In this document: positions 1 through 9,416 of the stretch, one piece after another
How the letters are laid out: every line of letters begins with the position of its first letter
Numbering within the stretch: position 1 is the stretch's first letter
Source: Falsiruegeria litorea R37
GTDB taxonomy: Bacteria > Pseudomonadota > Alphaproteobacteria > Rhodobacterales > Rhodobacteraceae
Assembly: GCF_900172225.1 (NCBI RefSeq)
Contig: NZ_FWFO01000003.1
Coordinates: 186,001 to 250,000, forward strand
Direction: 5' to 3'
DNA: 64,000 nt
The notes under the pieces: generated by a model
Database searches by the model: none
The model's input: the letters and a program-made list of their open reading frames with translations, nothing else
Told to the model about the DNA's origin: nothing
Made by a program: the position numbers and the translations under genes

Positions 1-1151
1 AGGACTTTGTAGGCGTCTGGATCAACGGTGCCCAGGTAGATACGCAATTTGGCGATGGGGATGCCGACCCCGGCAACATCAATTCGACCAACAACGAAAA
101 CCTGTTTCTGGACAACACAAACGACGACTACAACACAGAAATGGATGGCCTGACGGTCACCATGACGCTGACGATCGATGTCGTTCCCGGTGTCGTCAAC
201 AACATTCGCATCGGCGTCGCCGATGTGTCCGACAGCAGCTATGATTCAGCGCTCTTGATCGCGGCGGACAGCGTCCAGACCGCATTGGTCGCAAATGAGG
301 ACAGCACGACCGTACACCCAGATGGGTCACAAACCATTGACGTCTTATCCAATGATCAGAACACGAGCGGTGGCACGCTAACGATCACCCATCTAAACGG
401 GGTCGCCGTCAACGCTGGCGACACTGTAACGCTCAATACCGGACAAACCATTCAGCTAAACGGTGACGGTACAATCACGATCTTCGGAGACGGAGACACC
501 GAAGATTTCAATTTCACCTACGGTGTGACGAACGGTACGAACGAAGACACCGGGATCGTCAACGTCAGTTCAGTTCCCTGTTTCGTTTCCGGCACCCTGA
601 TCCAGACCCCCGACGGAGAGAAACCGGTCGAACGGCTGGCCTTGGGGCAATTGGTCGATACCCAGGATGACGGCCCTCAACCCTTGCGCTGGATCGGGCG
701 GCGCACGGTGCGAGCCCATGGGGATCTGGCACCGATCCACATTCGCGCGGGCACATTCGGCGATCATCGCGACCTTCTGGTATCACCGCAGCACCGCGTT
801 CTGGTTCGCGACAGTCTGGCCGAACTGTTGTTTGGCGAGGGTGAGGTCCTGGTTGCCGCCAAGGATCTGATCAATGATCACTCGGTCACTCGCGTCGAAG
901 GCCGTGCCGTCACATATGTACACCTGATGTTCGATAAACATCAGGTCATCTACTCCGAAGGTCTGCCAACCGAGAGTTTTCTGCCCGGCCCCCAAACGAC
1001 CGAACTGTTCGAGCAACCCATCGTCGACGAAATCTGCGCCATTTTTCCAGAACTCGACCCGGATACGGGCCAAGGCTACAGCCCTGCCGCCCGGCGCACC
1101 CTGCGCAAGTATGAGGCGAAAGTTCTGATGTCAGCACAAAGGGTGGCCTGA
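1..1151 (+). CDS. Choice-of-anchor L / Hint-domain protein, 5' end outside window
   Basis: The frame is open from base 3 and has no start in the window, so the N-terminus is missing. The visible order is the end of a choice-of-anchor L-type domain (to about base 280), a short cadherin-like/VCBS-type linker with the IDVLSNDQN motif, and a Hint_2 domain opening at the Cys codon 579-581 (VPCFVSGTL). The block-B-like SPQH motif is intact, so both expected catalytic positions of a self-splicing or autocleaving Hint fold are present. It is a clear paralogue of the gene at 3862-5430. Proteins of this type are common in Roseobacters and are thought to be secreted; that is family knowledge. The stop is 2 bp before the next Hint gene, suggesting one transcript. 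Confidence 0.88.
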   Translation, partial: DFVGVWINGAQVDTQFGDGDADPGNINSTNNENLFLDNTNDDYNTEMDGLTVTMTLTIDVVPGVVNNIRIGVADVSDSSYDSALLIAADSVQTALVANEDSTTVHPDGSQTIDVLSNDQNTSGGTLTITHLNGVAVNAGDTVTLNTGQTIQLNGDGTITIFGDGDTEDFNFTYGVTNGTNEDTGIVNVSSVPCFVSGTLIQTPDGEKPVERLALGQLVDTQDDGPQPLRWIGRRTVRAHGDLAPIHIRAGTFGDHRDLLVSPQHRVLVRDSLAELLFGEGEVLVAAKDLINDHSVTRVEGRAVTYVHLMFDKHQVIYSEGLPTESFLPGPQTTELFEQPIVDEICAIFPELDPDTGQGYSPAARRTLRKYEAKVLMSAQRVA

Positions 1152-1153
1152 TC

Positions 1154-2248
1154 ATGACCTGGATTGCGCTTTCTGACGCCGACGGCCACCACTTTGCCCC
1201 ACAGGGGTTGGATCGCCACCCCGAGGATCCGCCCCTGATCGGCCCGCGCGAAGATGATCTGTTGACGCGCGGTTCCTTGGTCATCGAAACACGGCTTCCC
1301 ACCACAAGCCGCCCGCGCTCACTGGTGTTTTATGAACGCGGTGGCGATTGGCCCTTTCACCTGTCGCTGCAGGCCATCCCAGGCGGTGGGCTGATCCTGA
1401 TCCTCTATCAGGGGGATTCCGTTCTGCACAAAGCCCTGAACCCGTCCGAGATGGGTCGGTTGGATGTCTTGCGCCTAACCTATTCCTGGGACGCTCCTGC
1501 CCGCTGGGGTCGGTTGGCTGTCGAACAGAACGATCAGGACACCTTGTTTGTGACCGATGTACCGCGTCCCTGCCCGCTCCGCGCCGGGGACGTGCGTGCG
1601 CTGTTCAAGCCCGGCGAACACCGCTTTGTTTCGCCGGACGTGATCTATATGGCACTCAGCAATGACATAGAGGCGGTCGGACCAATGCCGACGCTGCTGC
1701 CATCAACGCCGGTCGCCACCCCAGACGGCTATCGCCCGATCAGCAAGATTCAACGCGGCGATGTCGTGCTGACTGCCGATCTCGAGATTGTGCCGGTGTT
1801 GCACAAGATCACCCGCACAATGGTGGCCCGCGGCACAGCCAAGCCTCTCCACCTGCGCGCGCCATACTTTGGCCTGCAACAGGACATTCATACCGCGCCC
1901 GATCAGCGCCTTTTGCTGTCAGGCAGCGAGGTCGAGTACATGTTCGGTCACGAGGCTGTTCTGACCCCTGTCTGCCATCTTGCGGGCGGCCCATCCGTTT
2001 TGCCGGCTGATTGCGGATTGACCGTGACCTATCAACAGTTGCTCTTGCCCGAACACGAACCGATCCTGGCGGCAGGAACAGTTGCAGAAAGCCTGTACAT
2101 CGGTCGCTTGCGTCGCAAGCCACAGCAACTGGCAGCAAGCCTGTTGGGGCAGTTGGATCGCCATGGTCTACCTGACCACGGAAGGTCGAAATTCCCGGTC
2201 TTGCGCGCCTTTGACGCCCGCATCCTTGCTGAACGTCGGGTTGCTTGA
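1154..2248 (+). CDS. Hint_2-type protein with degenerate active site
   Basis: 364 aa. Residues 1-170 form a beta-rich region that I do not recognise firmly. Residues 178-280 align without gaps to the Hint domain of the preceding gene. The normal Cys after Pro is Thr180 (MPTLL), and the block-B His is Gln251 (APDQR instead of SPQHR). Both catalytic positions are therefore changed, and autoprocessing is unlikely. No signal peptide is visible. It starts 2 bp after the upstream Hint gene and is probably cotranscribed and translationally coupled. A partner or adaptor role is possible, but function is unknown. Confidence 0.82.
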   Translation: MTWIALSDADGHHFAPQGLDRHPEDPPLIGPREDDLLTRGSLVIETRLPTTSRPRSLVFYERGGDWPFHLSLQAIPGGGLILILYQGDSVLHKALNPSEMGRLDVLRLTYSWDAPARWGRLAVEQNDQDTLFVTDVPRPCPLRAGDVRALFKPGEHRFVSPDVIYMALSNDIEAVGPMPTLLPSTPVATPDGYRPISKIQRGDVVLTADLEIVPVLHKITRTMVARGTAKPLHLRAPYFGLQQDIHTAPDQRLLLSGSEVEYMFGHEAVLTPVCHLAGGPSVLPADCGLTVTYQQLLLPEHEPILAAGTVAESLYIGRLRRKPQQLAASLLGQLDRHGLPDHGRSKFPVLRAFDARILAERRVA

Positions 2249-2304
2249 CCTAAAGGCGGGCTTGCCCGGTTGGTTGAATCTGTCTAGGAACGCGTAAAAT
2301 CTTG

Positions 2305-3369
2305 ATGGTTAATATGCGCGGCCTTCTCCTCGGCTTGTGCCTGACACTCACACTTTGGGCTCAAGCAACCATTGCACAGACCCTGACGGTCTCTACGGTC
2401 TCCCGTCCGCCTTTCTCGTATGCCGAGAACGGAGCGGATGAAGGTTTCTCGATCGAATTGATGACGGCCTTGGCTGAAGCGCTGAGCTGGGACATTCGAA
2501 TTCAGAGGTTCGACCAATTCTCGGACATGCTGTCGTCAGTCGAAACTGGCATCGCCGATATGGCCATCGCCAACATCTCCATCACCGCGGCGCGCGAAAC
2601 TCGGATGGATTTCAGCCAACCGATCTTTGAATCCGGTCTGCAACTGATGGTGCCTGCAGATCAAACACGCTCGCCATCATTGTTGTCCGCACTGCTGTCA
2701 TTTGACCTGTTCATGGCCATTGGCCTTGCCTTCTTGATGCTGATGGGTGGCGGTATGTTGATGTGGTATTTTGAACGCCGCGCACAACCCTACTTCGACC
2801 GTCCTGCCAATCAGGCCTGGTTTCCGTCGTTCTGGTGGGCCCTTAACCTGGTGGTAAACGGCGGTTTTGAAGAGCGCGTGCCCCGCACCGCATTTGGCCG
2901 CGTGTTTGGCGTGATCCTGGTGATCTCTTCGCTGTTCATTGTGTCGGTTTTCACCGCGAGGATCACTTCGGTAATGACGGTTGAGGCGATCAGCGGCTCG
3001 ATCAATTCGGTCAACGACCTGTATGGACAACGCGTCGGGACCATCGATGGATCAACAGCCGCCGGATTCTTGGACCGCCGCGAAATCACCTATGCCTCTT
3101 TCGAAGGGCTGGACCCGATGATTGCTGCATTTGAAAAGGCCGACCTGGACGCCGTGGTTTTTGACGCACCGATCTTGTCCTACTATTCCACGCACGAAGG
3201 ACGCGATTTTGCCTCGACGACCGGTGCCATCTTCCTGCGCGAGAACTACGGCATCGCCTTTCCAACAGGCTCGCCTCTGGTCGAGGACGTCAATCAAGCC
3301 CTGTTGGCCATCCGCGAAGACGGAACCTACGACGATCTTTACCGGAAATGGTTCGGAGTCCGGAACTGA
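2305..3369 (+). CDS. Prokaryotic ionotropic glutamate-receptor-like channel (substrate-binding domain with pore)
   Basis: 354 aa from ATG 2305; a TTG at 2302 and an ATG at 2314 are alternatives. A signal peptide (about 1-25, ending TIAQ) is followed by half of a solute-binding fold (26-125), a membrane helix (about 134-155), a re-entrant pore segment (about 172-190), a second helix (about 198-220) and the other half of the binding fold (230-350). This S1-M1-P-M2-S2 order is that of GluR0-type bacterial ligand-gated channels. The pore keeps the flanking WAL and the RVPRT-x-x-GR pattern, but the K+ filter TVGYGD is replaced by NGGFEE. The ligand is probably an amino acid (inference). A soluble ABC-type binding protein is excluded by the two internal membrane helices. 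Confidence 0.8.
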   Translation: MVNMRGLLLGLCLTLTLWAQATIAQTLTVSTVSRPPFSYAENGADEGFSIELMTALAEALSWDIRIQRFDQFSDMLSSVETGIADMAIANISITAARETRMDFSQPIFESGLQLMVPADQTRSPSLLSALLSFDLFMAIGLAFLMLMGGGMLMWYFERRAQPYFDRPANQAWFPSFWWALNLVVNGGFEERVPRTAFGRVFGVILVISSLFIVSVFTARITSVMTVEAISGSINSVNDLYGQRVGTIDGSTAAGFLDRREITYASFEGLDPMIAAFEKADLDAVVFDAPILSYYSTHEGRDFASTTGAIFLRENYGIAFPTGSPLVEDVNQALLAIREDGTYDDLYRKWFGVRN

Positions 3370-3717
3370 TCAGGCCTCAAGCGTGCCGTCATCAAAGAAC
3401 GGCGTCATCTGCGCCACGATGACTGCGTTTTCCGCCAGCGCCCTATCCATCAGAGCGCGCTCTTCATCGCTGATGTCATGCCCTTCCGCCTCGCGCTCGG
3501 CCAGCGTGCCGTAACCGGTCACATCCAGCGGTGCGGTGTCGGCCTGTTTCAAGATGGCAACCGTCTCGCGCACAGCTTCGGCCTCGTCTACGCCGCTGGC
3601 ATAGCACATCAGCGCCGCACCGGTCGCACCATCGGGCAGGCCATCGCCCTCTTTGCGGCCGATCTGAACCAACAGGGTATAGACTTGCTGGCGGGAGGGT
3701 TTCTTTTTCTTTTCCAT
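3370..3717 (-). CDS. Hypothetical protein, charged, small
   Basis: 115 aa from the ATG at 3717 (MEKKKKPSRQQ); an upstream in-frame start at 3753 is less likely because the added residues are Arg-rich and non-conserved looking. The protein is soluble, begins with a Lys cluster, and its second half is rich in Glu and Asp. I recognise no domain. Its stop codon directly abuts the stop of the convergent channel gene. Codon bias resembles the neighbours, which is the main support that it is real. Confidence 0.6.
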   Translation of the reverse strand: MEKKKKPSRQQVYTLLVQIGRKEGDGLPDGATGAALMCYASGVDEAEAVRETVAILKQADTAPLDVTGYGTLAEREAEGHDISDEERALMDRALAENAVIVAQMTPFFDDGTLEA

Positions 3718-3861
3718 ATGCGCGCCATACCGTGCCGCGCGCGGGCGGGTCAATGGTCGTTCGTTCGGTAAAATCCGAGATAAATCACCCTTGGTTGCAA
3801 ACGGAATCAGAAGAATTGCCCGGGTACTCCTACGTCAAAGACAGACGTTTGGAAGACCGAA

Positions 3862-5430
3862 ATGCCCAAAGCCTCGAAGCTGCCCGTAGACACCAAAGCG
3901 ACCGACATGGAAATGGCCGAAGCCATGTTCGGAGACGGCGTCAAAATCGTAAGCGCCGATTACATCGGGGCGAATTCGGCGTCAGGCATCTATAGCAACG
4001 GCGACAGTGTCAGCGATGCGCTGACCCCGTCTGACACCGGTGTGATCCTGTCCACAGGCCGGGCCAGCGACGTCACCAACAGCAAGGGTGATGTGAACGA
4101 CAGTTCCGGCACATCGACCAATCACTGGCGTGCAGGTGACGATGATCTGACCGAAATGGCCGGGGCGCAAACCTATGATGCTGCGGTGTTTGAAGCCGAA
4201 TTTGTCCCAGACGGCAACACATTGACCATGCAATTCACTTTCGCGTCCGAGGAGTACCTCGAATACGTGGGATCGGGGTTCAACGATGCGGTTGGTATTT
4301 ACGTCAACGGTCAACCGGCCGAGTTGATGGTTGGGGACGGCGAAGTCACCATCAACAACATCAACGACACGTCAAATTCCAACCTCTACGTCGACAACGC
4401 GGCCAAATCGGACGACTATAATACCGAGATGGACGGCTTTACCGTCACTCTGACGGTCAAGGCCCCGGTGAACGCCGGTGAGGTAAACACGATCAAGATC
4501 GCAATCGCCGATGCTGGTGATGGGATGTACGATTCCAATCTGCTGATCGCAGGGGATTCCATCCAATCCACGCTCATTGCCACAAATGATGAAGTCAACA
4601 TCAACGGCGATGGTGAAGAGACCGTCGACGTGCTCGCCAACGACAACTCGCAGGCGTCCGGCGAGATGAAGATCACCATGATCAATGGTCAAACCGTATC
4701 GGCGGGGGATACGATCACCCTGAACAGCGGTGAGGAAATCACCGTCAACGGCGATGGGACGCTGACCATCGATTCCGATGGCGACGAGGGGTCGAATACT
4801 TTCTCGTACCAGGTCGAAGACGGTGCAGGGAACACCGACACGGCAATTGTCACCATCCGCACGACACCTTGCTTTGTGGCCGGAACATTGATTGACACTG
4901 TCGATGGCCCCATACCGGTCGAAGAATTGCGACCAGGTGACCTGGTACTGACCCGTGATCACGGTCCACAACCGCTGCGCTGGATCGGAAAGACCGAGCG
5001 GATTGCAACGGGCAATGACGCGCCGATTTTGTTTGCCCGTGGTGCACTTGGTGATCATGACGCCGTTGCCGTGTCGCCCAACCACCGCGTCTTACTGACC
5101 ACTGCCCTATCTGAAATGATGTTCGGGTCGTCCGAGGTTCTGGTTCAGGCCAAACATCTGATCAACGACCGCTCAATCCGACGCTGCGCCGATGGCGAGC
5201 CGATCACTTATGTCCATCTCTTGTTCGACCGGCATGAGGTCGTGCGTGGCAACGGCTTGGAAAGCGAGAGCTATCACCCCGGCGACATGACAATGGAGGC
5301 CTTTGATGCGGAAACACGGGCCGAGATTTTGAACCTCATGCCCGATTTGACCAAAAGCGATTTTGGCTATGGTCCGTCGGCCCGCATGTCTTTGCGCGGG
5401 TACGAAACCCGCGCGTTGATCAGGGGTTAG
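3862..5430 (+). CDS. Choice-of-anchor L / Hint-domain protein
   Basis: 522 aa with start preceded by GGAAG. Residues about 20-235 form a choice-of-anchor L-type domain (FTFASEEYLEYVGSGFNDAVGIYVNG is its core, from 4228), residues 236-333 a cadherin-like segment with TVDVLANDN, and residues 337-470 a Hint_2 domain beginning at Cys337 (TPCFVAGTL) with SPNH at the block-B position. Both Hint catalytic residues are present. No N-terminal signal peptide is visible, so export, if it occurs, would be by a non-Sec route such as type I secretion (inference). It is a full-length paralogue of the truncated gene at the left edge, from which it is separated by a degenerate Hint gene, the receptor-like channel and a small reverse-strand gene. 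Confidence 0.9.
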   Translation: MPKASKLPVDTKATDMEMAEAMFGDGVKIVSADYIGANSASGIYSNGDSVSDALTPSDTGVILSTGRASDVTNSKGDVNDSSGTSTNHWRAGDDDLTEMAGAQTYDAAVFEAEFVPDGNTLTMQFTFASEEYLEYVGSGFNDAVGIYVNGQPAELMVGDGEVTINNINDTSNSNLYVDNAAKSDDYNTEMDGFTVTLTVKAPVNAGEVNTIKIAIADAGDGMYDSNLLIAGDSIQSTLIATNDEVNINGDGEETVDVLANDNSQASGEMKITMINGQTVSAGDTITLNSGEEITVNGDGTLTIDSDGDEGSNTFSYQVEDGAGNTDTAIVTIRTTPCFVAGTLIDTVDGPIPVEELRPGDLVLTRDHGPQPLRWIGKTERIATGNDAPILFARGALGDHDAVAVSPNHRVLLTTALSEMMFGSSEVLVQAKHLINDRSIRRCADGEPITYVHLLFDRHEVVRGNGLESESYHPGDMTMEAFDAETRAEILNLMPDLTKSDFGYGPSARMSLRGYETRALIRG

Positions 5431-6194
5431 GGACGGCCCAGAAAATCACGACTGACCGTACCGCGAAAGCACCTTGGGAAAAAGGGGAAGCGATCGGTGG
5501 CAAAGTAGACGTAACTCCCGTCAACAACGGCCCCGTTGCACTCATCCAGGTTGCCGCTTCCTTGGACATGTTGCCAGTCCTGTTCGTAGGTCCCATCATA
5601 CCGACCATAGGGCGCGGTTGGGCGTTTGCCCGGCTTGAGCTGCCAGGACGGCTTGACGCTGTCGCCCACGTAATGGATCGGAAAGCCATCCGCCGCATAA
5701 CCAATCACCGTACCCCTGAGCGATGCAGTCAAAGCAGGGGCCGGGGCGTGGTAATGATACAGCCCGCGATGATCGACATGGGCGTTCTGACGGTCCATTC
5801 CCAACATGTCCGCAGCTCCCATCCCCTCAAGCCGCCAACCACTGGAACTGTCGCGTGAAAACCCACGCGGGCTGGAGGCATCATAGAAATCCGCCGTACC
5901 CGGCCGGAAAGGAACGCCGGTCAACGAGATGCCCGAGGCATTGGCTCGATGCGTAATACGGCCCGTGTCCTGCGGCGTCGCATCCATACAATACGTCAGC
6001 TTTTGCGCCCGAAACCGGTGCGGGTTCCCTCGATTCGGAAAAGTGCCGATCGTGTGGTTGGGCGTTCCATTGGAACTGACGCAGAGCTGATCGCCCTTGG
6101 TGCTGATCTTGACGGAATTGGCCGCCTGACCAGGAGAACTTTTTAAAACAATGGCAAGCGTCATCAACGCGCCCAGAACAAACAAACGTGTCAT
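5427..6194 (-). CDS. YHYH-domain secreted protein
   Basis: 255 aa. The ATG at 6194 is chosen because GGGAGGAGGAGA lies just upstream; a longer frame reaches 6230. A signal peptide (MTRLFVLGALMTLAIV...QAA) precedes a YHYH domain with the naming motif HVDHRGLYHYHAP and then GYAADGFPIHY. Biochemical function of this family is not established; the His-rich motif suggests metal binding (inference). The stop overlaps the stop of the convergent Hint gene by 3 bp. A GC hairpin separates it from dapD upstream, so it probably has its own promoter. Confidence 0.85.
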   Translation of the reverse strand: MTRLFVLGALMTLAIVLKSSPGQAANSVKISTKGDQLCVSSNGTPNHTIGTFPNRGNPHRFRAQKLTYCMDATPQDTGRITHRANASGISLTGVPFRPGTADFYDASSPRGFSRDSSSGWRLEGMGAADMLGMDRQNAHVDHRGLYHYHAPAPALTASLRGTVIGYAADGFPIHYVGDSVKPSWQLKPGKRPTAPYGRYDGTYEQDWQHVQGSGNLDECNGAVVDGSYVYFATDRFPFFPRCFRGTVSRDFLGRP

Positions 6195-6232
6195 CAGGTC
6201 TCCTCCTCCCTTGTCGGATGCCTGATACAACG

Positions 6233-6264
6233 CGGCCGCGACAGATTTCCGTCGCGGCCGTTTT
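6233..6264. terminator. Perfect 10-bp hairpin between dapD and the YHYH gene
   Basis: The arms 6233-6242 and 6251-6260 are exact reverse complements with an 8-nt loop. TTTT follows on the plus strand and TTGTAT on the minus strand. It lies downstream of dapD (minus strand), so it most likely ends that transcript; the T-run is weak in that direction. Confidence 0.6.
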
Positions 6265-6288
6265 AAAACTCTGGATTTGAGCTGGAGA

Positions 6289-7116
6289 TCAGTCGCGCAG
6301 CAGCTCGTTGATCCCGGTCTTGGAGCGGGTCTTTTCGTCCACGCGCTTCACGATCACGGCGCAGTAAAGGCTGACGTTGTTCTTGGACGGCATCGAGCCT
6401 GCCACAACCACCGAGTAGGGCGGCACTTCGCCGTACATGACTTCGCCGGTTTCGCGGTCGACGATCTTGGTCGATTGGCCGATGAACACGCCCATGCCCA
6501 GAACCGAACCTTCGCGCACGATGCAGCCTTCAACAACCTCAGACCGGGCACCGATGAAACAATTGTCTTCGATGATGGTGGGGCCAGCCTGCATGGGTTC
6601 CAGAACGCCGCCGATGCCAACGCCACCCGACAGGTGCACGTTCTTGCCGATCTGTGCACACGAGCCAACGGTGGCCCAAGTGTCAACCATGGTACCTTCG
6701 TCCACATAGGCGCCCAGGTTCACAAACGACGGCATCAGCACCACGCCCGGTGCAATGTAGGCGGATCTGCGGACAACGCAGTTGGGCACGGCGCGGAACC
6801 CGGCAGCTTTCCACTGGTTGTCGCCCCAGCCCTTGAACTTGCTGTCGACCTTGTCCCACCAGCCGCCGCCCTGCGGCCCACCGTCCTGCTGTTCCATGTC
6901 CTTGATGCGAAAACCCAGCAGAACCGCCTTTTTGGCCCACTGATTCACGTGCCAATCGCCGCTCTCCAGCTTTTCGGCCACGCGCAGCGAGCCACTGTCG
7001 AGCGCGTTCAGCGTGTCTTCGATGGCGTCGCGCTGTTCACCGGTGGTGGCCGGAGTAATTGTGTCGCGCGCCTCCCAGGCGGCTTCGATGGCGGCTTCGA
7101 GTTGTGCGTTCGACAT
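6289..7116 (-). CDS. dapD: 2,3,4,5-tetrahydropyridine-2,6-dicarboxylate N-succinyltransferase
   Basis: 275 aa, the usual length for DapD. The ATG at 7116 has CAGGGAG upstream; the open frame extends further but without homology. An N-terminal helical region is followed by left-handed beta-helix hexapeptide repeats (about 105-240) with the conserved run [20 protein letters not shown] and [10 protein letters not shown]. The enzyme succinylates tetrahydrodipicolinate in the diaminopimelate/lysine pathway in the cytosol. Monocistronic here, with a hairpin terminator behind it. asd, the earlier pathway step, lies at 37.5 kb. Confidence 0.97.
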   Translation of the reverse strand: MSNAQLEAAIEAAWEARDTITPATTGEQRDAIEDTLNALDSGSLRVAEKLESGDWHVNQWAKKAVLLGFRIKDMEQQDGGPQGGGWWDKVDSKFKGWGDNQWKAAGFRAVPNCVVRRSAYIAPGVVLMPSFVNLGAYVDEGTMVDTWATVGSCAQIGKNVHLSGGVGIGGVLEPMQAGPTIIEDNCFIGARSEVVEGCIVREGSVLGMGVFIGQSTKIVDRETGEVMYGEVPPYSVVVAGSMPSKNNVSLYCAVIVKRVDEKTRSKTGINELLRD

Positions 7117-7216
7117 GGATGGGCTCCCTGAGATTCTCGTCACGTTGACATGGCCTATAAGGGGCAACGGGCCAAGGCGCAATCCGACGCGCCCGCGCCT
7201 CTTTGCGGCGTTTTAG

Positions 7217-8134
7217 TCATGTTGCAAGGGGATCGGGCGCGATATTGCCGCCACAGACCAGAACAGCGACCTTTTCGCCCGGCTCGGGCACGTATGCCCC
7301 TGACATCAACGCGGCCAGTGCCGTCGCCCCGGCAGGCTCGACCAATTGGCGATGCTCGCGCCAGACCACCTGTTGCGCCTCGGTAATCGCGTCATCATTG
7401 ACCAGCACCGATTGCATCCCCTGCGCCAACCCGAAACAGATGTCTCCGATCCGTCGAGCGCCAAGCGCATTGGCCGCCACACCTGACACGCTGACATCCA
7501 CCGGCTCACCCGCTTTCAATGCCGCGTTCAGCGCGCAAGAGGTTTCAGGTTCAACCGCCACAACCTTGCGCGCGCCCTGAAACCACGCCAAAGCACCCGC
7601 AATCAGACCGCCGCCGCCAACTGCGATCAGAACCGTATCAGCCTGTAACCCCTGCGCGTCCCATTCCGCAAAACAGGTCCCCTGACCGACGACGGTCGCA
7701 GGCGCGTCATAGGCATGGATTTGCATCGCGCCCGTGTCGGCCTCATAGGTTTGTGCCAAAGCCAGAGCATTGGCGTATTCGCCCGGCACAACTGTCAGAT
7801 CCGCACCGATCCCTTCGATCAGGGCAATCTTTGACGGGCCTGCCATTTCGGGCACAAAGATCTTTGCTGGGTATCCCAAGGCCCGCGCCGCATGGGCCGC
7901 CGCCGCACCATGATTACCGCCCGATGCTGCAACAACACCCGCCGCGGGAACATCGCAACTGAGCAAGGTGTTGAACGCACCCCGCGCCTTGAAACTGCCA
8001 GTGTGCTGGGTGTGCTCAAGCTTCAACTCAACCGGATAATCCAGGCCAAACCCAGTGACGGTCATCACCGGCGTCTTTTGCACATGACCCACAATCCGCT
8101 CTGCTGCCGCCTTGATGTCCGATTTCCATTGCAT
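7217..8134 (-). CDS. Threonine/serine dehydratase-family PLP enzyme
   Basis: 305 aa from ATG 8134 with AGGAACG upstream; the frame is open to 8266. Fold type II PLP enzyme: the Schiff-base Lys lies in SFKARGAFN, the phosphate-binding Gly loop is GGGGLIAGA, and SGGNHGAA binds the substrate carboxylate. There is no C-terminal ACT regulatory domain, so it resembles catabolic threonine dehydratase or serine racemase-like proteins rather than biosynthetic IlvA. The probable reaction is deamination of threonine or serine to the 2-oxo acid. It is divergent from the LOG-family gene. Confidence 0.87.
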   Translation of the reverse strand: MQWKSDIKAAAERIVGHVQKTPVMTVTGFGLDYPVELKLEHTQHTGSFKARGAFNTLLSCDVPAAGVVAASGGNHGAAAAHAARALGYPAKIFVPEMAGPSKIALIEGIGADLTVVPGEYANALALAQTYEADTGAMQIHAYDAPATVVGQGTCFAEWDAQGLQADTVLIAVGGGGLIAGALAWFQGARKVVAVEPETSCALNAALKAGEPVDVSVSGVAANALGARRIGDICFGLAQGMQSVLVNDDAITEAQQVVWREHRQLVEPAGATALAALMSGAYVPEPGEKVAVLVCGGNIAPDPLAT

Positions 8135-8213
8135 GGTCGCGTTCCTGTCACTGGTGTTGCCGGGGCGAACCCTATAGCTGTTGGGAAAACACGCAAGCAG
8201 GGAACCCCGTGCC

Positions 8214-9056
8214 ATGAAAGAAGACCGCCTGAGCCCCTTCCGCGATGCGGGTACCGACCGATCCACCGCGCGCGAGGTTCCGGATACGCCGCAAACCCGC
8301 TCACCCGCTTACAAGCTGGCCTTTGCGGATGAGGATTTCCTGTGCCGGGATGAGCTGCGGCCCGTGCGTCTGCAGCTGGAGCTGCTGAAACCGGAACTGA
8401 TGATGGGTGAGCGAGAGATCACTTCGACCATCGTGATGTTCGGCGGTGCGCGCATTCCAGAGCCCGCGCAGAAACACACAGCGCGGACTCAGACGCTGGC
8501 GGATTTGTCGGAGTACTATGACGAGGCGCGTGAATTTGCGCGACTGATGGCCGAAAAATCCAAGCAATCGGGCTGCCGCGAGAACGTGATCGTCACCGGC
8601 GGCGGCCCCGGCGTGATGGAGGCGGGTAACCGAGGGGCTGAAGATGCAGGTGGCTGTTCCATTGGCTTGAACATCGTGTTGCCACACGAGCAGGCCCCCA
8701 ATGCCTATGTCACCCCCGACCTGAGCTTCAACTTTCACTACTTTGCGATCCGCAAAATGCACTTTCTGATGCGCGCGCGCGCCATCACTGTGTTCCCCGG
8801 CGGGTTCGGCACGATGGACGAGCTGTTCGAGGCACTGACCCTGATTCAGACCGGCCGAATGGATCGGGTTCCGTTCCTGCTCTTTGGTCGTGAATTCTGG
8901 GAGAAGGTGATCAACTGGGGCGCGCTGGCGGATGCAGGAACGATCTCGGACGAGGATCTGGACCTGTTCCGCTTTGTCGACACCGCGCAGCAGGCGATGG
9001 AGTTGATCGAAAACTGGGGCGTTGCACCGCCGCGCACCGACATTCCGGGACGCTGA
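8214..9056 (+). CDS. LOG-family Rossmann-fold protein (TIGR00730-like)
   Basis: 280 aa with ATG 8214 behind AGGGAA. The core holds the two diagnostic motifs: TGGGPGVMEAGNRGA and PGGFGTMDE, which in LOG enzymes bind and hydrolyse cytokinin riboside monophosphates or other nucleotide monophosphates to release the base. It is about 80 residues longer than short LOGs at the N-terminus, like the long form often found in proteobacteria. The real substrate cannot be read from sequence; nucleotide salvage is as likely as cytokinin production. Confidence 0.88.
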   Translation: MKEDRLSPFRDAGTDRSTAREVPDTPQTRSPAYKLAFADEDFLCRDELRPVRLQLELLKPELMMGEREITSTIVMFGGARIPEPAQKHTARTQTLADLSEYYDEAREFARLMAEKSKQSGCRENVIVTGGGPGVMEAGNRGAEDAGGCSIGLNIVLPHEQAPNAYVTPDLSFNFHYFAIRKMHFLMRARAITVFPGGFGTMDELFEALTLIQTGRMDRVPFLLFGREFWEKVINWGALADAGTISDEDLDLFRFVDTAQQAMELIENWGVAPPRTDIPGR

Positions 9057-9113
9057 TCCGGGAATCGGCAAATCTGTGCTAGACTGGGCCCCTCAGCCAC
9101 ACAGGAGGGGCCA

Positions 9114-9401
9114 ATGGCATATGTAACCGTCTCGACCTGGCGTTATGACGAAACGCTCGACGAAGCTGCATTGATCGAAAGCGCAGAGTCAAAGCTCAGT
9201 CAGCTCAAAGCCATGGGGGCAACTTCGGGTCACCTGGTCCGAACCGGTCCGACTGAGGGGATGATCGTGTTGATCTACCCAGACGAGGGGACGTGGAACC
9301 GTGTGCGTGAAACCGTCATGCACATGCGAGCCGATACGCGCCCTGAAACGGGCGGCACCAACACCGGCGCGCTGGAAGGGCCAGCCGCGGTTTCAGTGTA
9401 A
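9114..9401 (+). CDS. Small conserved-looking protein, unknown function
   Basis: 95 aa with a strong ribosome binding site (AGGAGGGG, 5 nt before ATG). It starts MAYVTVSTWRYDE and has alternating beta and helix character reminiscent of dimeric alpha/beta barrel (ABM-like) proteins; this is a weak impression only. No signal peptide or membrane segment. It lies 57 bp after the LOG-family gene on the same strand and may share its transcript. Confidence 0.7.
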   Translation: MAYVTVSTWRYDETLDEAALIESAESKLSQLKAMGATSGHLVRTGPTEGMIVLIYPDEGTWNRVRETVMHMRADTRPETGGTNTGALEGPAAVSV

Positions 9402-9416
9402 GTCGGCTTAGATGTG

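Noticed and set aside
8214-9056. Lysine decarboxylase
   Set aside because: The PGGFGTMDE motif belongs to LOG-family nucleotide hydrolases, which were formerly misannotated as lysine decarboxylases.
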